Positions 19,025 through 27,998 of a stretch of DNA of 64,000 nt are shown piece by piece. The notes under the pieces are model-generated. The model was given only the letters and a program-made list of their open reading frames with translations. It did no database searches and was not told the DNA's origin. Position numbers and translations under genes: made by a program. Positions within the stretch are counted from its first letter, which is position 1. Each line of letters starts with the position of its first letter. Origin of the DNA: CBDCMJ01 sp965224325 (GTDB lineage: Bacteria; Chloroflexota; Dehalococcoidia; Lucifugimonadales; UBA3495); contig CBDCYT010000013.1 of the NCBI GenBank assembly GCA_965224325.1, forward strand, positions 1-64,000, read 5' to 3'.

Positions 19025-19028
19025 GGAA

Positions 19029-20894
19029 TTACCTGAGGACCCTTTCGTCGCCAACGCGCCGGGTAACGTGCTGCTGGTCCAGGTATTCCAGCAAGGGCAA
19101 GACGTACTTGCGGCTGGAACCGAACATGGTCCGGGCATCGGCCACGGTGATGCTGCCGTGAGTCCTGAGGTGGGCGATGATCTTGTCGCTCATGTCTCTA
19201 TAGGCGGCGGCATCAAACGCCACCGACTCGCTCACTTTAACAACCCGGCCATCGTCTACCAAGACCGCCAACAGCTCGGCTTCCAAGGGGTGGTCGCCGG
19301 GAGGAGAGTAAGGTTCCTGTTGCAGGCTGGCCAGATACGCTTCTACCCGGCGTTCCATGTCCGGCGTCAACGCGATCTGGTGATCGGGAAGGCGGAGAGA
19401 TTGGCCGGCCTCTTTCACGTCTCCCTCATCGATAAACTGCACAAGCGCCCGAGTGAACACGGGCTGCGTCAATCCCAGACGGCTGCGAACTTCCTGCAGG
19501 GGGGCGCCACGCCGTAAAGGGTACTGGTTATGGTAGGTCTGCAAAGCAACCAAGAGCTTGCTCTTTAGCACCATCCAGCCCTGAGCCGAGTAGACCACAG
19601 CATCATTGTCTTTACCCAGCTCTCCCAGCAGTTTCACCTCATCCACGGCAGAGAGACGGCCTATCCGCTCCAGAATTTCGTCTACGGGCAGGTTGGACCG
19701 CCGGGAAAGGGTGGTCAGGTCACAAGGACCCCACTGGTCGGCCACGCTGAGCAGTATGTCTTCACCGGTTCCCTGGTCCAGCATCATCAGTCTTTCAACG
19801 ACCTCGGGGTTGAAGCGGCGGTGTCTTCGCTGCGGGTGGGGATCCACTACCTGGCCTCCCCCTAGCGTATATTCGGCGGACCTGATCACGAAGAAGTCTC
19901 CCTTTACCATTGGCAGCGGATCGTTCATGAGCACCTGCACCCAGCCTTCCTCGCCGGGCGCCAGGCGATCGGCGTCCAGCAAACGGACCCGGGCGGAGGT
20001 TTCGCTGGTAAAGAGGTGGAAGGTTATACCCTCGTTGTGCCGCAGAGCGTGAGGAGCGTCGCGGACCATTCGAAGCCGGGCGTCCAGCCGCCTGGTGGGG
20101 CGCAGCCACCGGGGGGTTGTGAGGACTTCGCCCCTTAGAACATCGGCTCGGGAGAGACCGGAGAGATTGACCGCCAGCCTTACCCCTGGCTGGGTGTGGT
20201 CCACCTTAGTCTTGTGGCTCTGCAAGCCCCGGATCCGGCCCCGCCGGCCGGAAGCGGCCAGCTCCACCTCTTGACCGGTGGCGAAAACACCGTCAATAAG
20301 CGTTCCGGTGACCACAGTCCCGAATCCGGCAATGGAAAAGCACCGGTCCACGGGCAGACGGGGACGGCCCAAGTCCCGTCGGGCCTCAGTGTTGTTCAGA
20401 ATCTCGTCAAGCTCTATCCGCAATTGATCGAGTCCTGTCCTGGTATAAGCTGACACTCCCACCATGGGGCAACCCTGAAATGATGTTCCCTTCAACGCGT
20501 CTTCCACCTCCGCCTTGACCAGGTCCACCAACTCTTGGTCCACCAGGTCGGTTTTGGTGATTACCACGAGGCCACGGCGTATCTGGAGGAGGTCGAGGAT
20601 AGCGAGGTGCTCCCGGGTCTGGGGCATGACGCTCTCGTCGGCGGCAACAATCAACATTGCCAGGTCAATGGCGCCGACGCCGGCTAGCATGTTCTTGATA
20701 AATCGCTCGTGGCCCGGTACGTCCACGATGCTGACCTCTCGGCCACTGGGCAGCGTCATCCAAGCGAAGCCCAGGTCGATGGTCATCTCCCGCTTTTTTT
20801 CTTCGGGCAAGCGGTCCGGGTCTATGTCGGTCAGGGCTTGAACCAACGTGGACTTGCCATGGTCCACGTGGCCAGCGGTGCCAATTACGTACAT
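19029..20894 (-). CDS. selB: Selenocysteine-specific elongation factor SelB
   Basis: This 622-residue translational GTPase delivers Sec-tRNA to UGA codons with a SECIS hairpin. It has the G1 motif GHVDHGKST, switch region REMTIDLGFAW, G3 DVPGHE and G4 TKTD. EF-Tu-like domains 2 and 3 follow, then C-terminal winged helices ending in the DARTMFGSSRKYVLPLLEYLD motif. The ATG at 20894 begins MYVIGTAGH; the open frame extends further upstream but without homology-like sequence. No selA, selC or selD is in the window. It is followed at once by the nurA-like gene. Confidence 0.95.
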   Translation of the reverse strand: MYVIGTAGHVDHGKSTLVQALTDIDPDRLPEEKKREMTIDLGFAWMTLPSGREVSIVDVPGHERFIKNMLAGVGAIDLAMLIVAADESVMPQTREHLAILDLLQIRRGLVVITKTDLVDQELVDLVKAEVEDALKGTSFQGCPMVGVSAYTRTGLDQLRIELDEILNNTEARRDLGRPRLPVDRCFSIAGFGTVVTGTLIDGVFATGQEVELAASGRRGRIRGLQSHKTKVDHTQPGVRLAVNLSGLSRADVLRGEVLTTPRWLRPTRRLDARLRMVRDAPHALRHNEGITFHLFTSETSARVRLLDADRLAPGEEGWVQVLMNDPLPMVKGDFFVIRSAEYTLGGGQVVDPHPQRRHRRFNPEVVERLMMLDQGTGEDILLSVADQWGPCDLTTLSRRSNLPVDEILERIGRLSAVDEVKLLGELGKDNDAVVYSAQGWMVLKSKLLVALQTYHNQYPLRRGAPLQEVRSRLGLTQPVFTRALVQFIDEGDVKEAGQSLRLPDHQIALTPDMERRVEAYLASLQQEPYSPPGDHPLEAELLAVLVDDGRVVKVSESVAFDAAAYRDMSDKIIAHLRTHGSITVADARTMFGSSRKYVLPLLEYLDQQHVTRRVGDERVLR

Positions 20895-21396
20895 TAGGTC
20901 GGTCCTAGGCGGGGGCTTGCCTACAGAATAGCATCGGGTATGGCCGGTGGGAAGAGAGCGGGCATCCCCAACTCTACTGCGGCAGGCCGGGTTGCAAAGT
21001 CTGGCCGGAGGGAACTGGAAGAACGCTTGATCGACGGCAGGTGCGGCCCCGTCCGGGCTTAGATATTTCAGCGAATGCCGCCTTCGCAGCGGGTCGCTTG
21101 GGCCCAAACGCCGGGAGTTGGAAGAATGCTTGATTGACGGCAGGCTCCGCCCCGTCCGGGGTTTAACGTTTCAGAGGACGGCGCCTTCGAAGCCGGGCGC
21201 TGGGGCTCTCAACCGGAGGGGTGTTTGGCGGCCGACGTTCCCGTTGCGAGTTAGAAGCGCCGATGGCGCCCGCCGGTCATTGAAGCGGGGGTTTGCCGCC
21301 GGACCCACCGGTACCTACGAGCATGGGTTCCCCGACCCTATGGCTCGCTGGTTATATCGCGGGGTCTCCGGGTTGGATTGCCACAGCGGGAAGGGT
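20895..21396. other. Intergenic region with imperfect 102-bp duplication
   Basis: No gene is seen. Two adjacent, about 80 percent similar blocks (21010-21111 and 21112-21207) share the strings GGAAGAAYGCTTGAT and GACGGCAGG, with CCCGTCCGGG and TTTCAG following. They lie upstream of selB on its promoter side and may be regulatory or a decayed repeat. Confidence 0.55.
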
Positions 21397-21765
21397 CTAT
21401 TCGTCGATCAGCTTGGACGAACCGTCAACTACCTTTGATGGGTCATTGTCTTCGGGCCGGTCTGTTGGCAGGGACTTGCCCATGTGCTCGTCAATGACGT
21501 GCTGGGGAGCGAACTTGATCAGGAATAGCAGAGCTAGGCCCAGGACGACCAGGTCGTCAAAACGGCCGATAATGGGAATGCGGTCCTTTATCAAGTCAAT
21601 GGGGGAGATAACATAGAGAATAGCCAAGGGCACCAGGGCCCTGAGCACTATCGACACTCTTTTGTCCCGGATCAGGCGCCACACCAGGCGGACCATCCGG
21701 ATGATGTGAGGCAAGAACCGTGGGGCCAGTATAAACAGAAGCGGGAACGCTAATTTGTACAGCAT
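21397..21765 (-). CDS. YkvA/DUF1232 small membrane protein
   Basis: From the ATG at 21765 this is 122 residues with the DUF1232 signature RALVPLAILYVISPIDLIKDRIPIIGR (two hydrophobic helices around a SPIDLI motif), then a polar tail. The family is widespread and of unknown function. An extended -10 like TGCTATATAAT lies about 25-35 bp upstream on this strand, so the gene is probably transcribed alone. Confidence 0.8.
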   Translation of the reverse strand: MLYKLAFPLLFILAPRFLPHIIRMVRLVWRLIRDKRVSIVLRALVPLAILYVISPIDLIKDRIPIIGRFDDLVVLGLALLFLIKFAPQHVIDEHMGKSLPTDRPEDNDPSKVVDGSSKLIDE

Positions 21766-22010
21766 ACGTCCAACCCGGCGCTTTCCTAGGGCCCAATTAT
21801 ATAGCAAGCTGTGGCAGCTTGGAAACACCACATATCGCAACGCTCCGGCGCTAAGTGCTGAACCCAAGTGTTGTCATACGTTATACTATTACCGGCCAGA
21901 GCCTATTTGCGTCTATCAACATCCAGTGGACCGGATTGGGACGACCGGCCGAGGGCGAGCTTGCCGCGATTATCTAGGCGCCGGCGGACCGAAAATGGGA
22001 GCGTTAAAGA

Positions 22011-23411
22011 ATGCCTGCTGCGAATAAGTCACGGACCATCGGCCAGCTGCGCCGGTCCCGTTATCAGGTACTTTCAGTTCGGGAGGAACTTCGCAATAAC
22101 TTGATTGCCAAAATCAGGGCGGAGGAGATAGTCTTCCCCGGTATCGTGGGATTCGACGATACCGTGATTCCTCAACTGGAAAACGCTATCTTGGCAGGAC
22201 AGGACGTGATCTTGCTGGGAGAGCGGGGCCAAGCCAAGTCCCGAATGATTAGAGCATTGGTCAACTTGTTGGATGAGTTTATCCCCAAGATTGCCGGCTG
22301 CGAGATCAACGACAACCCTTACGATCCGATCTGCCGGCCTTGCAGAGACAAGGTTGCGAGCGAAGGCACTAAGACCGCGATAGAGTGGGTTCCCAGGGAG
22401 GAGCGATATTCGGAGAAGTTGGCCACTCCTGACATTTCCATCGCGGACCTAATTGGAGAGATCGACCCTATCAAGGTGGCTGAAGGCCATTATCTGTCTG
22501 ACGAATTGGTCATCCACTACGGCCTGGTGCCTCGCACCAACCGGGGCATTTTCTGCATTAACGAGCTGCCCGATTTGGCGGAGCGTATCCAAGTAGGTCT
22601 GTTTAACTTGATGGAAGAACGGGACGTGCAGATCAAGGGGTACCGCATCCGGTTGCCTGTCGACGTGTACGTGGTGTCCACAGCCAACCCGGAGGACTAT
22701 ACCAACCGCGGCCGTATCGTCACTCCCCTTAAAGACCGTTACGGTTCGCAGATTCACACCCACTACCCCAAGAACACTCGGGACGAAATCGCCATCATGG
22801 AGCAGGAGCGGTCCCGGTTTCCAGATGAGGAAAGTCTGGTGACGCCCGAGTATATGAAAGAGATCCTCTCGGAGATTACTGCGCAGGCCAGGCAAAGCGG
22901 CGAGATCAACCAGCGTTCCGGCGTGAGCGTGCGGGTGTCAATCTCTAACTACGAGACACTGCTGGGCAACGCGTACCGCCGCTCGATCCGCCACCGTGAT
23001 CAGTTGACGTGCCCACGCACCAGCGATTTGCCCTACATCGTGGCTTCCTTCTCGGGAAAGATAGAACTCGAGACCTTTGAAGAAGGCCGTGAAAGCCGGG
23101 TGACCGACGACCTTACCCGAAAGGCGGTGCTGCGCGTGTTTGGCGATTACTTCGACGTCGCCGATTTGGAGGACCTGGTGACCGCCTTCGACCTGGGCCA
23201 GACTGCGGAGACCGGCAGTGAAAAAGCGGCTGCCGAATATCCGGCTCTACTGGAGAAGATTCCGGAGTTGGCGGAGCCGGTGCGGAAGCTAACCGCCGAC
23301 CAGCGGCCCGAGGTGGTGGCTTCGGCGATAGAGTTCGTGCTTGAAGGCCTCCACCTTAACCGCCGGCTAAATTGCCAGCGAAGTGAAGCGGGGTACGTTT
23401 ACCGGCGATAG
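22011..23411 (+). CDS. ChlI/MoxR-like AAA+ ATPase
   Basis: This 466-residue ATPase of the magnesium-chelatase/sigma54-interacting class has a Walker A LLGERGQAKSRM, a Walker B-like GIFCINELPDL and sensor 1 VYVVSTANPEDY. A cysteine cluster inserted after Walker A (GCEI...PICRPC) could bind a metal. C-terminal lid helices follow. Such ATPases normally work with a VWA-domain partner, but none is adjacent; the nearest VWA gene (31.6 kb) has its own MoxR partner. GGGAG lies upstream of the ATG. The client is unknown. Confidence 0.8.
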   Translation: MPAANKSRTIGQLRRSRYQVLSVREELRNNLIAKIRAEEIVFPGIVGFDDTVIPQLENAILAGQDVILLGERGQAKSRMIRALVNLLDEFIPKIAGCEINDNPYDPICRPCRDKVASEGTKTAIEWVPREERYSEKLATPDISIADLIGEIDPIKVAEGHYLSDELVIHYGLVPRTNRGIFCINELPDLAERIQVGLFNLMEERDVQIKGYRIRLPVDVYVVSTANPEDYTNRGRIVTPLKDRYGSQIHTHYPKNTRDEIAIMEQERSRFPDEESLVTPEYMKEILSEITAQARQSGEINQRSGVSVRVSISNYETLLGNAYRRSIRHRDQLTCPRTSDLPYIVASFSGKIELETFEEGRESRVTDDLTRKAVLRVFGDYFDVADLEDLVTAFDLGQTAETGSEKAAAEYPALLEKIPELAEPVRKLTADQRPEVVASAIEFVLEGLHLNRRLNCQRSEAGYVYRR

Positions 23412-23786
23412 TAGTCGGCGGGCTAGCCGGTCGAGCATGGGGCGCTGGCCGCCTATCGAGGCCCGGAATCAGCGCGGATTATGAGAGCTTGATTGACTCG
23501 GAATTCTGAACGCCTTGCTCGGCAAGGTCGAAAATCTGAGTCGAGGCTTAGTGCTTCGGCCTCTCACGTTTAGCACTCAACCAATCCGCCACTCTCCCGG
23601 TTTCGCCCACCGGTGTAAGCTTAATGTGGGACTTTTCTTAGGTCCAGGACATTTCGGCCAGGACACTCGGGTGATACAGGTTGGTTCCACGGCGGTTTTA
23701 TTGCTGACACTCCCTTCTTGACCCCCTGGGAGTCGGACCCTATGATTAGCACAAATGTTCATGTATGTGTCCGGTTATAGGGGGTT
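23412..23786. other. Intergenic region with tRNA-like 5' half
   Basis: No protein gene is seen. On the minus strand from about 23599, GGGAGAG-TG-GCG and a D-loop-like ATTGGTTGAG resemble the 5' part of a tRNA-Ser/Leu. The expected anticodon and T arms do not fold, so I do not call a tRNA. Confidence 0.35.
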
Positions 23787-24695
23787 ATGATGGCTGGAGC
23801 CGAAGTGCAGGAAATCCACTGTAAGTCGTTGCTTAACCGGGTTGACGTCCCGAACTTTCCCTTCCGCTGGACACTGAATCCTTACCGGGGCTGCCGGCAC
23901 GCCTGCCGTTACTGCTACGCCCGCCCTACCCACGAGTTCTGGGGCTTGGACGCGGGCCGAGAGTTCGAACAACGCGTATTCGCCAAGGTAAACGCGCCGG
24001 AGGTGCTGCGACGGGAGTTGGGGCGGCCTAAGTGGCAACGAGAGCCCATCGCGATAGGCACTGCCTCCGACCCCTATGAGCCCGCCGAATCCCAGTACCG
24101 GTTAACCCGGCGGATCCTCGAGGTCCTGCGAGAGTTTGAAAACCCGGCTTCCATCACTACCAAGGGAGTGCTGGTGCGGCGGGACGTGGATGTGCTGGGG
24201 GAGTTGAGTCAAGTGGCGGAGGTACGGGTCAATTTCAGTGTTGGCAGCGTCGACAACCAAGTTTGGAAGACGACCGAGCCGGGCGCCCCCAGTCCTTCGG
24301 CCAGGTTGGAGGCTATGCAGTTTCTGGTGGAGAGTGGGATCTCAGCCGGCGTTATGATGGCGCCCCTGCTGCCCGGAATCTCCGACAGCGAAGAGAGTAT
24401 CGACGCCGTCGCCGCTGCCGCCGTGGCCCATAAGGCGGAGTATATAGGGGCCAACCTGCTGTTCCTCAAGCCCGGTTCCAAGGAGTGGTTCATGCCCATG
24501 TTGAGGGAGGCGTATCCACGGCTGGCGCCGGGCTATGCGTCCCTGTATCAGGGGACCTATGCTCCTCGGGAGTACACCAAAAAGGTGCTGAACCTGGTCG
24601 ATGACGTAAGGAGGGCCTGGGGCTTGGCGGCGAAACCGGCTCCCCGGACCGTCTTGGGCTCTCAACGCCAGCTACAACTGGCTCTAGCTGCGTGA
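23787..24695 (+). CDS. Rv2578c/PA0069-type radical SAM protein
   Basis: This 302-residue protein has the iron-sulfur motif CRHACRYC within NPYRGCRHACRYCYAR, then GTASDPYEPAE and PLLPGISDSEE, typical of the SPL-like radical SAM family (Rv2578c/PA0069). Its members bind a 4Fe-4S cluster and SAM; relatives include spore photoproduct lyase, but the substrate of this branch is unknown. The ATG has a GGGGG ribosome site. It converges with phoU. Confidence 0.88.
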   Translation: MMAGAEVQEIHCKSLLNRVDVPNFPFRWTLNPYRGCRHACRYCYARPTHEFWGLDAGREFEQRVFAKVNAPEVLRRELGRPKWQREPIAIGTASDPYEPAESQYRLTRRILEVLREFENPASITTKGVLVRRDVDVLGELSQVAEVRVNFSVGSVDNQVWKTTEPGAPSPSARLEAMQFLVESGISAGVMMAPLLPGISDSEESIDAVAAAAVAHKAEYIGANLLFLKPGSKEWFMPMLREAYPRLAPGYASLYQGTYAPREYTKKVLNLVDDVRRAWGLAAKPAPRTVLGSQRQLQLALAA

Positions 24696-24784
24696 GCGGA
24701 CCAGGACGGTTTGACCCGTTCAGTCGATACGTTCTCGCTACACGTTCTCGCGCGTGGGGCAAGTTTGCGGAGCAGAGACGGAGA

Positions 24785-25450
24785 TCAATACTTGGAAACG
24801 TTGATTTCCACCAGCTTGCCGGTGACCAAAAATATGGCTTGCTCCGCAATATTGGTGGCCCGGTCGGCAATGCGTTCGAGGTCGTGGGACACCCACAACA
24901 GGTAGGTAGCCCGCTGAATGGTCTGGGGGTCTTGGGTCATGAACAACAGCAACTCCCGGTAGACCTGGTCGTATAGCTCGTCGACCTCATCGTCAGCGTC
25001 GCATACCTGGTAAGCCTTCACTATGTCTCGGTTGAGAAAGCAGTCGATGCTATTACGCAGCATCTGCGTTGCTTTTTCCGCCATTCGTGGGATGTCTATC
25101 AGGGGCTTTAAGGGAGGCGCGTCACCCATAGACAGGCTGATCTTGGCGATGCCTTCGGCATAGTCGCCCATCCGCTCCAGTTCCACCACGATGTGTAGTA
25201 GAGCGACGATGGTCCGCAAGTCCCGAGCCATGGGCTGTTGGGTGGCGATCAAGTCCAGGCAACGCTCTTCAATCTCGAAGCGCTTACGGTCGATATAATC
25301 GTCATCCTGGATTACTTCTCTAGATGCCTGCAGGTCTCGCCGCTTTAGGGCATCCACCGCCCGGTGGATCGCCTTTTCGACAAATCCACCCAGGCCTTCC
25401 ACTTCCTGTTCAAGCAAGCTGAGTTGTTGGTCAAAATCTACCCTGGGCAT
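24785..25450 (-). CDS. phoU: Phosphate signalling protein PhoU
   Basis: This 221-residue protein has two three-helix PhoU repeats with their metal-binding motifs, HIVVELERMGDYAEGI (about 86-101) and VSHDLERIADRATNIAEQ (about 189-206). PhoU restrains the PhoR kinase and the Pst transporter when phosphate is plentiful. No pst or pho genes are in the window. The ribosome site GGAGGGTG precedes the ATG. Confidence 0.95.
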   Translation of the reverse strand: MPRVDFDQQLSLLEQEVEGLGGFVEKAIHRAVDALKRRDLQASREVIQDDDYIDRKRFEIEERCLDLIATQQPMARDLRTIVALLHIVVELERMGDYAEGIAKISLSMGDAPPLKPLIDIPRMAEKATQMLRNSIDCFLNRDIVKAYQVCDADDEVDELYDQVYRELLLFMTQDPQTIQRATYLLWVSHDLERIADRATNIAEQAIFLVTGKLVEINVSKY

Positions 25451-25652
25451 TTTTCACCCTCCTTCTCCCTTGCGTTCCCGGCGGGTGTCCCTTGTTGCGC
25501 TCTCTCCGGCGGCAGGCGCCGGAAGCATAATTTGGAAAAATAGCTTGTAGGAACTAGCTGCTGCTATTGCCGTCCCGTTATTTATTTAGTCTTGGGAACT
25601 TGCATTCACGGGCATATAACGGCGCCTCAATGCCCTATCATCCCGAAGAGGC

Positions 25653-27413
25653 TTACCTTGGGATGATAGGCAGCACGATGTGAGACGGGTAATGTTCGCG
25701 GTGATAGACGGTTTGATTCGCGGTTTCTAGGCGTGAGTCCTGTCCCAACGGTGCGCCGGTATTGGGATTGCGGTCGAATCGCGGGAAATTGCTGCTGGAG
25801 ATTTCCACCCGGAGACGATGGCCGGTCTTGACCAGATGACTGGTGGCCCAAAGGTCAATGGTGAACTCGTATACTTGGCCCGGCTCCATCAGGGAAGGTT
25901 GACTGGGGGACGTCCGATAGCGGGCCCGCACAATGCCATCTTGAACGTTATGAGCGTATCCGTCTGGGCGCACGTCCACCAGTTTGGCCGTGAAGTCGGT
26001 GTCTACGGCGGAGCTGGAGCCGTAGAGGTGCGCCACGATGGGCCCGGTCATTTCTAAGTCCCGTTCCAAGGGGTCGGAGGTGTACACCAGAACGTCGGGC
26101 CGGTCTTCCACGGACCTTTGGTCGGCGACCCCTTGGGGGATGATTAGGGTGTTGCCCCCGCAAGTGGGCGCCGGGTCGCTGGGGTCGTACTGGTAAGTGT
26201 CCGCCGGTTCATCCCCCGGTGGAACGGTGGACAGTGCGCCTCCCCCGCTCCTGGTGTTTGCCGAACCATCGGAGTGGAAGTAATAGCGAGTGTAGTGGGT
26301 ACGGGCTAGGGGCCACTCATTCTCGCTGCGCCACTTGTTTTCCCCCATGACGAAGAGGTACACCGGCGGTTCTTCCATGATCCCGGTATCCACGTCCTTG
26401 AGCCAATAGTCGAACCAGCGAAGCAGATATTGATGCAGCTCGATTAGCGCATCCGGCCCGAAGTCGACATCGCCTGTTTCACCTGAGGTGGGAGCGGTGT
26501 AAGGGCGAATATGGGCCCATGGCCCCACCAGAAGCCGTTGGTTGCGCCTGGCCAAATCGCTTCCGCCTCGTTCCCGCAACGCCCCGTATGCGTTAAGCGC
26601 TCCCTCAAGGAAAATGTCATACCAGGAAGTGACGTGGAACATGGGAAGGGTGATGTCTTCCACCTGCCGCAGCAGGTTAACGCGCCACCAATAGGGCCCA
26701 TCAGCCTCGTTGTCAAAGTACTCTTTGAGGTAGGGCGCGGTCTCAACCAGCCGGTCTACCCAATCCCTTAAAGGTAGATGGCTGTACCACTCGTCCCGCA
26801 GCGGCTGGGCAAAATTGTCAGCGGGCAGAACGTAGTCGTCCATCTTGGTCAACAGGTCTTCGCGGCCAAGCCGGGCCAGGGTGTTTCGCCCCTTGAAGAT
26901 GGCGTAGGGCACCATCCAACCCCACTCCATGGCGGCGCCGGTGTGATAAACCCAGCTTTGGTGGAAGTCTGCGGAGGCCGACACAGGGGCCATGGTCTGG
27001 AGATGGGGTGGCAGCGGTTTACTGGCGGCCAAGGTGTACTGGGTGGCGCCCAAGTATGATTGGCCGGTGGTGCCCACCCGTCCGTTGGACCATGGCTGGC
27101 GGGCTGCCCATTCCACGGTGTCGTAGCCGTCCTCGACTTCTTGAAACAGGGGATCGTAGGAGTCGCCCTCCGACTCGAAGCGGGCCCGGCAGTCCTGGCT
27201 TACCACCACGTACCCGTGGCTTGGGAAAAACCAGATAGAGTGGTTGGGATTATCGGCGTAGCTGTCCTTGCCGTAAGGGCCCCTGGTGACCAACACCGGA
27301 TACCGGCCGGGAGCGTCGGGTCGGATTATGTCTGCGGCCAAACGGGTGCCGTCCCGCATGGGCACCATTACGTTGCGTTCCCGAATTACTTTCAACTCAC
27401 CATTCTGCGACAT
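25653..27413 (-). CDS. CocE/NonD family hydrolase
   Basis: This 586-residue alpha/beta hydrolase has the N-terminal RDGTRLAADIIRP start, the oxyanion region SQDCRARFESEGD and nucleophile Ser119 in GTTGQSYLGATQ, then HVTSWYDIFLEGAL. The C-terminal jelly-roll domain (DPLERDLEMTGPIVAHLY to SSSNFPRFDRNPNTG) is typical of cocaine esterase/X-Pro dipeptidyl-peptidase-like enzymes, which cut esters or amides. There is no signal peptide, so it is likely cytoplasmic. Substrate unknown. Confidence 0.92.
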   Translation of the reverse strand: MSQNGELKVIRERNVMVPMRDGTRLAADIIRPDAPGRYPVLVTRGPYGKDSYADNPNHSIWFFPSHGYVVVSQDCRARFESEGDSYDPLFQEVEDGYDTVEWAARQPWSNGRVGTTGQSYLGATQYTLAASKPLPPHLQTMAPVSASADFHQSWVYHTGAAMEWGWMVPYAIFKGRNTLARLGREDLLTKMDDYVLPADNFAQPLRDEWYSHLPLRDWVDRLVETAPYLKEYFDNEADGPYWWRVNLLRQVEDITLPMFHVTSWYDIFLEGALNAYGALRERGGSDLARRNQRLLVGPWAHIRPYTAPTSGETGDVDFGPDALIELHQYLLRWFDYWLKDVDTGIMEEPPVYLFVMGENKWRSENEWPLARTHYTRYYFHSDGSANTRSGGGALSTVPPGDEPADTYQYDPSDPAPTCGGNTLIIPQGVADQRSVEDRPDVLVYTSDPLERDLEMTGPIVAHLYGSSSAVDTDFTAKLVDVRPDGYAHNVQDGIVRARYRTSPSQPSLMEPGQVYEFTIDLWATSHLVKTGHRLRVEISSSNFPRFDRNPNTGAPLGQDSRLETANQTVYHREHYPSHIVLPIIPR

Positions 27414-27998
27414 TGGATAGTCCTCTAATCGGTGTGCTTGTCAATTGTTTTGCGGGAGTCTCTTACCTGGTCACGCCTGTGAACTCCCACGGGCGCGCGG
27501 GCGACATCCGGGGACACGCCGTATCTGCCCACCGAACAAAACGCCTTGGAGGCGCTTCCTCGTTGCTCGGTGTTGGCCAACGGCTTGACGATCAGGCTCA
27601 GAGGTGGCGGATGAGGAAAATGCGCCCTATCGGCGACCGCAACGGCGTTAGGGACTTCCCCAGCATACTCTTGCGTACTGAGATTAGTCAATTAAGCGGG
27701 CTTGGTGGAGTCTTTCCACACGCGGCTACTTAATCGCTAATTAACCCCGCTAAACTAGATAGGGTCCCACCAAGCTCCCTCCCCATGCGGGGGAGGGGTT
27801 GGGCAGTTGGCAGATGAGCCGGTGAGATAATTCCCGCCCCCAGCAACCTATTCGGAAACCTATATGGTTGAATTCTGTCCTATGTGGGGAGTAATATACT
27901 GCTCATCTTAGTGAGCAATATGCGACCGGTGTTTAGTCCTCCAGCCCGGAGTCTGTGGACGTTATGGAAAGGTGGCTTCATGTATGTGACGGTGCTCC
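27414..27998. other. Intergenic region with hairpins, promoter side of SPASM gene
   Basis: No gene is seen. A GC-rich hairpin CCCTCCCC-GGGGAGGG lies at 27777-27797. A 6-bp inverted repeat TGCTCA-TCTTAG-TGAGCA lies at 27900-27917 next to an AT-rich TAATATACT, and could be an operator and -10 region for the gene starting at 27999. Confidence 0.45.
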
